Assembly: GCA_002841035.1 (NCBI GenBank) | Contig: PHDR01000009.1 | Coordinates: forward strand, 1 to 19,760 | DNA from: Bacteroidetes bacterium HGW-Bacteroidetes-12 | GTDB taxonomy: Bacteria; Bacteroidota; Bacteroidia; Flavobacteriales_E; Vicingaceae | Direction of reading: 5' to 3' | Length of the DNA stretch: 19,760 nucleotides | In this document: positions 14,722 through 19,760 of the stretch, piece by piece | How the letters are laid out: every line of letters begins with the position of its first letter | How positions within the stretch are numbered: the stretch's first letter is position 1 | Position numbers and translations under genes: made by a program | The notes under the pieces: model-generated | The model's database searches: none | What the model saw: only the letters and a program-made list of their open reading frames with translations | What the model was told of the DNA's origin: nothing

Positions 14722-16195
14722 AATTCCAAATTGCTCCATCTTTTGTATCTTGAATTGTTATACTTAATTTTTTCAATTCATCACGAATTAAATCGGCAGT
14801 TGCCCAATTTTTTTCTGTTTTTGCGTTTTGTCTAATATTGATTATTAGATTCATAAGTCCATCCATTTCATTTTTGTGGGACGATAATGAAGTGTTTTCT
14901 TCATTTTTAAGTCCTAATATTTCAAATACGAAAGAATAATAATGAGATTTAAGTAATTGTAAATCTTCAATGGTAATGGTTTCTGAACCATTTTTTATGT
15001 TATTAATAATTTTAACACCATCAAATAAATGAGCTATGGTAACTGGCGTATTAAAATCATCGTTCATGCTTTCAAAACAATTGTCAATTAATTTCGGAAT
15101 AGTTACAGTTGAAGTGTTTGATGTTGGTAATTCTTCAAGTAATTGAATTGCAGACATAAGCCTTGCGTAACCTTTTTCTGCCGCTTTTAATGCTTCGTTA
15201 GAAAAATCTACTGTGCTTCTATAGGTTGCTTGAAGAAAAAAGAATCGCACTATCATTGGCGAATATCCTTTTTCTAATAATGGATGAGTGCCTGTTATTA
15301 ATTCTACGGGTAAAAATGAATTCCCTAATGACTTACTCATTTTAGTTCCATTTACGGTTAACATATTTCCATGCATCCAATATTTTACTGGGTGTTCATT
15401 TCCACTTCCTACTGATTGAGCTATTTCACATTCATGATGAGGAAATTTTAAATCCATACCTCCGCCATGTATATCGAACGATTTTCCTAAATATTTTGTG
15501 CTCATTACCGAACACTCCAGGTGCCAACCAGGAACACCTTTCCCCCATGGAGAACTCCATTTCATAATTGTGTTTTCTGAAGCTTTTTTCCATATTGCAA
15601 AATCGGCAAAAAAATGTTTTTCCTCCCCTCCTTCAAGCTCATCACGAGTTTGTTCTAATAATTCATCAATTTTTCTTCCCGAAAGTTCTCCATAGTTATA
15701 TTTTTCGGCATATTTTTTTACATCAAAATAAACAGAACCATTCACTTCATATGCATAACCATTTTTAATAATTTGCTCCACCATTTCAATTTGTTCAATA
15801 ATATGCCCTGTGGCAGATGGTTCTATATCGGGGTTTTTTAAATTAAACAGTTGAGTAACCACATGAAAAGAGTTTGTGTATTTTTGAACGATTTCCATTG
15901 GTTCTATTTTTTCTAACCGAGCTCTTTTCTCAATTTTATCCTCACCTGCATCAGCATCATCAACTAAATGCCCAACATCGGTAATGTTACGAACGTAACG
16001 AACCTTAAATCCTAAACGAATTAAATATCTGTAAACTACATCAAAAGTGATAAATGTTCTAACATTTCCAAGGTGCACTTCATTATAAACAGTTGGCCCA
16101 CAAACATACAAACCAACAAATGGCGGGGTTATTGGTTGAAAATGCTCTTTCTTTCCTGTTAAACTATTATAAATTTTAAGCTGATTGATTGTCAT
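14711..16195 (-). CDS. cysS: Cysteinyl-tRNA synthetase
   Basis: Class I aminoacyl-tRNA synthetase charging tRNA(Cys), 494 residues, full length. The HIGH-type motif is HLGN (41-44) after CGPTVYNEV, and KMSKS is at 285-289. The zinc site that selects cysteine is complete: Cys32, Cys228 (GWHLECS), His253 and Glu257 (FPHHECE). The anticodon-binding C-terminal region runs from about residue 330, with the usual NTPVTIAHLFD-like segment (DDFNTPVTIAHLF). The ATG at 16193-16195 is preceded by a short spacer after the terminator of the YwqK-like gene. No exact TAnnTTTG is present in that spacer (TACTTTTA is the closest). The 3' end overlaps the M28 lipoprotein start by 11 bases. Confidence 0.97.
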   Translation of the reverse strand: MTINQLKIYNSLTGKKEHFQPITPPFVGLYVCGPTVYNEVHLGNVRTFITFDVVYRYLIRLGFKVRYVRNITDVGHLVDDADAGEDKIEKRARLEKIEPMEIVQKYTNSFHVVTQLFNLKNPDIEPSATGHIIEQIEMVEQIIKNGYAYEVNGSVYFDVKKYAEKYNYGELSGRKIDELLEQTRDELEGGEEKHFFADFAIWKKASENTIMKWSSPWGKGVPGWHLECSVMSTKYLGKSFDIHGGGMDLKFPHHECEIAQSVGSGNEHPVKYWMHGNMLTVNGTKMSKSLGNSFLPVELITGTHPLLEKGYSPMIVRFFFLQATYRSTVDFSNEALKAAEKGYARLMSAIQLLEELPTSNTSTVTIPKLIDNCFESMNDDFNTPVTIAHLFDGVKIINNIKNGSETITIEDLQLLKSHYYSFVFEILGLKNEENTSLSSHKNEMDGLMNLIINIRQNAKTEKNWATADLIRDELKKLSITIQDTKDGAIWNYEK

Positions 16196-16244
16196 AATTG
16201 ATGTTACTTTTTAAATGTAAAAGTAATGCTATTCTGCAAAATAA

Positions 16245-16276
16245 AAAGCCCAATCTTATTTAAAAGATTGGGCTTT
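16245..16276 (-). terminator. Intrinsic terminator of the YwqK-like gene
   Basis: A perfect 13-base stem, AAAGCCCAATCTT (16245-16257) with AAGATTGGGCTTT (16264-16276), and a 6-base loop. On the minus strand the stem is followed by a further T-rich run. It lies 18 bases behind the gene's stop and separates it from cysS. Confidence 0.92.
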
Positions 16277-16294
16277 GTTTGTTTAATAAATTGA

Positions 16295-17173
16295 TTAATC
16301 TTTTGGTAGAGGAGCATCCCCGATATATCTACCATTTTTAAAAAGTTCTATATTAATTAATATTCCATTTTCATCATATTTATATGATTTCCCATCCATC
16401 AAGCGATAATTTTTAAAAAAACCATCTTTTGAAATTTGCTTGTTTGAGTCATACAACTTATGATGTCCATTACCATCAAAATTACCTTTGTTTGATTTTT
16501 CTGTTTCTTTAGCTTTAACAATAACTATAGGGTCTTTTTCTATTGGCTCTACTTTTATTGGTGTTTTTGGCTCATAAACTTTGGTGTTAGCAACATCTAA
16601 ATTACCATCAACAAAAACTTTTTCTGCTTTTAAAGAACCATCTGGGTAATATTCTATAACTTTTTCTTCTTTACCATCTTTAATTACTGCTTCTATCATT
16701 AACTTACCATCTTCATAATAATACTTTTGAGTCCCATCTCTTTTCCCTTTTTCATTAAAAACAAATTCTTGGGCTAATTCTCCATTTGGGTGTTTTCGAA
16801 TAAAAACTCCGGTGTTTTTATTGTTTTTCCACTCACCTTCTTCTTCTATCTCACCGTTATCATAATATGTTTTATAATATCCATTTGGACGACTATTTAC
16901 ATAGGCTATTTCACTTTTTGTTTTTCCATTTGGAAAGAATTTTTTCCAAATTCCTTGTTTTCTGCTGTTTTGATATTCTCCTTGCTCCACAACTTGCTCA
17001 GGCTGATAATCGGGCAATTGAGCCATTCTTCCAAAAATTTTCCAAAAACCTTGTTTAAGGTTGTTTTCGTCAATGTAATTAACCGTATCGCCATTTAAAA
17101 TTTCATATTTTTGTGCCGCAACACCTACGCTCGATATAAATATAGTTATAAGTATATAGTAAATATGTTTCAT
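16295..17173 (-). CDS. Exported YwqK/MORN-repeat protein
   Basis: A 292-residue protein with a Sec signal peptide (residues 1-20, ending GVAA) and no lipobox. About residues 62-190 hold repeated MORN_2-type units, each about 21-24 residues. Examples are GEYQNSRKQGIWKKFFPNGK, NSRPNGYYKTYYDNGE, GEWKNNKNTGVFIRKHPNGE, GKRDGTQKYYYEDGK and YYPDGSLKAEKVF. A Pro/Lys-rich linker (about 200-225) precedes a final partial repeat region ending in PLPKD. Such proteins are widely labelled as YwqK-family antitoxins, but this one is secreted and has no partner toxin beside it, so a surface or periplasmic structural or binding role is more plausible. Function unknown. It is monocistronic with a strong terminator, and divergent from the amidohydrolase. 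Confidence 0.85.
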   Translation of the reverse strand: MKHIYYILITIFISSVGVAAQKYEILNGDTVNYIDENNLKQGFWKIFGRMAQLPDYQPEQVVEQGEYQNSRKQGIWKKFFPNGKTKSEIAYVNSRPNGYYKTYYDNGEIEEEGEWKNNKNTGVFIRKHPNGELAQEFVFNEKGKRDGTQKYYYEDGKLMIEAVIKDGKEEKVIEYYPDGSLKAEKVFVDGNLDVANTKVYEPKTPIKVEPIEKDPIVIVKAKETEKSNKGNFDGNGHHKLYDSNKQISKDGFFKNYRLMDGKSYKYDENGILINIELFKNGRYIGDAPLPKD

Positions 17174-17474
17174 GGGTTTAATTTTAATGTAGTGTAAATT
17201 TAAACAAATAATATTACTTTTTTTAAAAATTTAGATAAATGACTAAATTTCATCGATAAAGTAACTTACAAAACTTGAACGAATTTTATTGTAAAATGTT
17301 ACATAGTTAAAACTCATTTTTATTTAAAGCAACAATTATACCTAAACTATTTCTCTTTATTAAAAAAGATAGTTGTTTTTTTTTATATCTGTATTTTTGG
17401 GGTTTATGTACCATTTTTATTGCAATCTGACAAACAAATGTTAATCAAGTAAATAAAAAATATTATTCAAATAA
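17174..17474. other. Divergent intergenic region (301 bases)
   Basis: A very A/T-rich spacer between the leftward YwqK-like gene and the rightward amidohydrolase. It contains a probable promoter for the amidohydrolase (17373-17399) and an imperfect hairpin at 17345-17374 followed by a T-run (17375-17384). I see no exact -7 match for the leftward gene (TAAATTTA near 17192-17199 is closest). No ORF or RNA gene recognised. Confidence 0.6.
17373..17399 (+). promoter_or_regulatory. Probable amidohydrolase promoter
   Basis: TATTTTTG (17392-17399) is an exact TAnnTTTG -7 element. TTG at 17373-17375 is 16 bases upstream, a little short of the usual spacing. The leader would be about 65-70 bases. Confidence 0.45.
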
Positions 17475-18641
17475 ATGGTAAAAATTTCTGCAAATTATAT
17501 TTTCACAGGCATCACACCTCCAATTAAAAATGGAGTAATAACGCTCAAAGATGATGGTACAATAATTCATGTTTCGGAAAATGATGCTGAAAATATTGAC
17601 AATGAGCTTATTTTTTATGAAGGTGTTATTTGTCCAGGCTTTATAAATACGCACTGTCACTTAGAACTCTCTTATCTTTATCAAAAAATACCTCAACATA
17701 CTTCGTTGCCTAATTTCATAAAAGAAGTTGTTCTATTTAGAAATAATTTTCCTAATGAACAACGGCTAAAATCAATTGAAATAGCTGAACAGCAAATGAT
17801 TAAAAATGGAATTGTTGCGGTTGGAGATATTTCTAATGGAAATTCTACTTTTAATCAAAAATCAAAAAACAACTTATATTATCATACTTTTTTAGAAGTT
17901 TTTGAGATAATCCCTTCAAAAGCAAGAGAAGCGTTGAATAATGCGAAACTAGTTCAACAAAATTATTTCATTCCCAATCAAATTTCAATAACTCCACATG
18001 CTCCTTATTCTGTTTCCAACGAATTATTAAGCTTAATTGTTAAAGAAACGCCATCCCTTTTAAGTATTCACAACCAAGAAACAGCAAGTGAAAACACCTT
18101 GTTTAAATCAAAAAAAGGAGCTTTGTACGAACAACTTTCGGCTTTTAATTCAGCAATTGAACATTGGAATCCAACAAACAAAAGTTCTTTACAATCCTAT
18201 TTGCCTTATTTAAAAAAAGCTAGTCGTTTATTATTGGTGCATAATACCTATACAACCAAACAAGATATTGAATTTGCTAATGCTAATATTAAGCACCTAT
18301 TTTGGTGTTTTTGTCCAAATGCTAATCTTTATATAGAAAACAAATTACCAAATTTTTCTCTTTTTGAAAATGAAATATGCACTTTAGGGACAGACAGCTT
18401 AGCTAGCAACCGCACTTTATCAATTTTAGATGAATTAAAAACTATTACAGCGAACAGCAAGAATATTTCTTTGGAGAAAATGATAGCATGGGCAACTATT
18501 AATGGTGCTAAATTTCTCCGTATTGAAAACCAGTTTGGCTCGTTAGAACAAGGAAAAAAGCCAGGAATAAATCTTATTCAAAATATTGATTTACAAGAAT
18601 TAAAACTACTTCCAACATCTGCAATTAAAAAACTTTTTTAG
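17475..18641 (+). CDS. Amidohydrolase-superfamily deaminase (ATZ/TRZ / aminodeoxyfutalosine-deaminase-like)
   Basis: A 388-residue TIM-barrel metal-dependent hydrolase. Metal and catalytic residues are visible: His60-x-His62 in NTHCHLEL, His175 in TPHAPYSVS, His199 and Glu202 in SIHNQET, His256 in LVHNTY and Asp307 in LGTDSLASN. The flanking small beta-sandwich comes from the two ends (residues 1-50 and the C-terminal GSLEQGKKPGINLI part). The pattern is that of the cytosine/guanine/aminofutalosine deaminase branch. Substrate specificity is not decidable here. The adenosine-type deamination step of menaquinone synthesis (6-amino-6-deoxyfutalosine) is one candidate, since related enzymes perform it, but no other menaquinone gene is nearby. 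The ATG is the first in frame after an A-rich leader. It is followed by ctaB after 66 bases with its own promoter match. Confidence 0.85.
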   Translation: MVKISANYIFTGITPPIKNGVITLKDDGTIIHVSENDAENIDNELIFYEGVICPGFINTHCHLELSYLYQKIPQHTSLPNFIKEVVLFRNNFPNEQRLKSIEIAEQQMIKNGIVAVGDISNGNSTFNQKSKNNLYYHTFLEVFEIIPSKAREALNNAKLVQQNYFIPNQISITPHAPYSVSNELLSLIVKETPSLLSIHNQETASENTLFKSKKGALYEQLSAFNSAIEHWNPTNKSSLQSYLPYLKKASRLLLVHNTYTTKQDIEFANANIKHLFWCFCPNANLYIENKLPNFSLFENEICTLGTDSLASNRTLSILDELKTITANSKNISLEKMIAWATINGAKFLRIENQFGSLEQGKKPGINLIQNIDLQELKLLPTSAIKKLF

Positions 18642-18681
18642 GAAAACTGTTTTTTAATACTCTTTTTAACCCCTAAATATA

Positions 18682-18689
18682 TATTTTTG
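18682..18689 (+). promoter_or_regulatory. -7 element upstream of ctaB
   Basis: TATTTTTG is an exact TAnnTTTG match, 18 bases before the TTG start. The upstream T-run at 18663-18667 is only roughly placed for a -33 element. The leader would be about a dozen bases. Confidence 0.5.
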
Positions 18690-18707
18690 TAACTTAAAAA
18701 AATTTTT

Positions 18708-19604
18708 TTGAAAAAAGTGAGTATCGTTAAATCAAAAATTGTATCCCTGAGTTTTGCAGAAAAAGTAAGTTGTTATGCTCAATTATTCAAATTAAGACTT
18801 ACATCTTACGTTGTAATATCTGCTGTTTTGGGTTATTTTATAGGTGCTACAACAATTAATTATGCTTCTTTGTTTTGGTTAATAATTGGTGGTTTTTTTG
18901 TAACTTCTTGCTCCAATGCTTTTAATCAAATTTTTGAGAAAAATAGCGATAAATTAATGAGTAGAACGAAAAACAGACCTTTGCCAACTGAAAAAATTAG
19001 CACTTTTGAAGCTTCTATTGTTGGCTTAGTATTGGGAATAGTTGGCGTTTTTATTTTATGGTTCGCATTAAATCCGTTAAGTGGAATTTTAGGTGCGTTG
19101 GCTATATTTTCTTATACTGTTATTTATACTCCTCTTAAAAAAGTAAGTACTTTTTCAGTTTTCATTGGTGCTTTCCCTGGTGCTATTCCTCCAATGTTAG
19201 GTTGGGTGGCAGCCACAGGAACCTTTAGTTTAGAAGCAGGGATTTTATTTGCCCTTCAATTTTTATGGCAATTTCCTCATTTTTGGGCAATTGCATGGCG
19301 TTTAGATAATGACTATAAAAGTGCTGGTTTAAAAATGCTACCTTTCTGTAAAAAAAACAAAACTACTTCTGTAATTATATTAATTAGTGCTTTGCTTTTA
19401 TTTGCATGTAGCTTTCTTCCCGAATACTTTCATATTGCTGGACGATTAGCTACTATTACGCTTAGTATTTTAGCACTATTAATGGTTATCCCATCCATAA
19501 AACTAGTGCAAACACAAGACGATAAGTTTGCACTAAGAATTATGTTAATGTCTTATTTGTATTTAATTTCTTCCTTAGCTATTTTGCTAATCGACAAGGC
19601 TTAA
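18708..19604 (+). CDS. ctaB: Protoheme IX farnesyltransferase (heme O synthase)
   Basis: A UbiA-family integral membrane prenyltransferase adding a farnesyl group to heme b, giving heme O for cytochrome oxidase. 298 residues with eight or nine hydrophobic segments. The first prenyl-diphosphate/Mg2+ motif is N70-A-F-N73-Q with Glu77 and Asp81, then LMSRTKNRPLP (83-93). Glu replaces the first Asp, as in COX10-type enzymes. Further hallmarks are YTPLKKVSTFSVFIGAFPGA (140-159) and FLWQFPHFWAIAWRLDNDY (185-203). The start is TTG at 18708-18710; an in-frame TAA at 18690-18692 blocks extension and no ATG is available. GTG at 18717-18719 is the alternative. It is followed after 22 bases by a DUF420 gene, a usual respiratory neighbour. 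Confidence 0.96.
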   Translation: MKKVSIVKSKIVSLSFAEKVSCYAQLFKLRLTSYVVISAVLGYFIGATTINYASLFWLIIGGFFVTSCSNAFNQIFEKNSDKLMSRTKNRPLPTEKISTFEASIVGLVLGIVGVFILWFALNPLSGILGALAIFSYTVIYTPLKKVSTFSVFIGAFPGAIPPMLGWVAATGTFSLEAGILFALQFLWQFPHFWAIAWRLDNDYKSAGLKMLPFCKKNKTTSVIILISALLLFACSFLPEYFHIAGRLATITLSILALLMVIPSIKLVQTQDDKFALRIMLMSYLYLISSLAILLIDKA

Positions 19605-19626
19605 TTCCATTTATTTTTATAAAAAA

Positions 19627-19760
19627 ATGAAGAACAAAAAACTAATTATTGTTATTTCTATTTTTCTACCTATAGCAGTTGCCCTGTTGTTTAAAATTCG
19701 CATTCCGAATGTTGAGCCATTAAGTTTTCTTCCTCCAATTTATGCTTCTATTAATGCTTT
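19627..19760 (+). CDS. DUF420 membrane protein, N-terminal part (cut by window end)
   Basis: An open frame from ATG at 19627 to the window end, 44 codons, with no stop. It begins with MKNKK and a hydrophobic helix (about 6-22), then IRIPNVEPLSFLPPIYASIN. The PLSFLPPIYASIN block is the conserved start of DUF420 proteins in flavobacteria as I remember them. DUF420 (YozB-like) proteins have several membrane helices and usually lie with cytochrome c oxidase assembly genes; their biochemical role is not settled. It starts 22 bases after ctaB, so probably cotranscribed. Only the N-terminus is visible. Confidence 0.75.
   Translation, partial: MKNKKLIIVISIFLPIAVALLFKIRIPNVEPLSFLPPIYASINA

Noticed and set aside
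15498..15768. Rightward open frames of about 65 codons opposite cysS
   Set aside because: They are antisense shadows of the conserved cysS zinc-binding and linker region, with no promoter or family signal.
16295..17173. Toxin-antitoxin system, from the YwqK antitoxin label
   Set aside because: The protein has a signal peptide and no adjacent toxin-like gene; the label comes from repeat similarity only.

Overview
The window is chromosomal DNA of a low-GC Bacteroidota bacterium, most likely a member of Flavobacteriales. Four things support this: A/T-rich sequence throughout; leaders without Shine-Dalgarno sequences; several promoters matching the Bacteroidetes TTG-N19-TAnnTTTG consensus; and families restricted to or typical of the phylum (DUF4837 lipoprotein, large PpiD/SurA-like foldase, DUF420 next to ctaB). 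All genes look intact and vertically inherited. There is no rRNA, tRNA, CRISPR array, phage or transposase gene. I did not find a clearly new multi-gene system; the least ordinary parts are two non-coding repeat elements and a persulfide-oxidation gene set.

Layout. 1-45 is the end of a dispersed repeat. dnaG (primase, TTG start) runs rightward to 2048. It meets tail-to-tail, with one base between the stop codons, a leftward block of acyl-CoA thioesterase (5231-4722), TauE/SafE permease (4680-3889), a CstB-like persulfide dioxygenase-rhodanese (3876-2458) and a secreted cupin (2445-2050). A second leftward block is gatA, a LysM lytic transglycosylase and a DUF4837 lipoprotein (9418-5415). Upstream of gatA, 9488-9678 holds a non-coding repeat related to the one at the window start. 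tatA (leftward) and a PpiD-type foldase (rightward) diverge from a shared 256-base promoter region. The foldase converges on trmB with a shared bidirectional terminator.

Further right are a tiny acidic lipoprotein gene with a textbook promoter and terminator, then a 317-base nested-palindrome element (13391-13707). That element has imperfect terminal inverted repeats and is flanked by an exact 10-base direct repeat, so it looks like a MITE inserted at the very end of the next gene. Then come an M28/glutaminyl-cyclotransferase-like lipoprotein overlapping cysS (leftward) and a YwqK/MORN-repeat exported protein (leftward). Across a 301-base divergent region follow an amidohydrolase, ctaB (heme O synthase) and the start of a DUF420 gene (rightward), which runs off the window.

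Functionally the window mixes information processing (dnaG, gatA, cysS, trmB), envelope biogenesis and secretion (tatA, PpiD, lytic transglycosylase, several lipoproteins), reactive-sulfur handling (TauE plus CstB-like) and respiratory oxidase assembly (ctaB plus DUF420).
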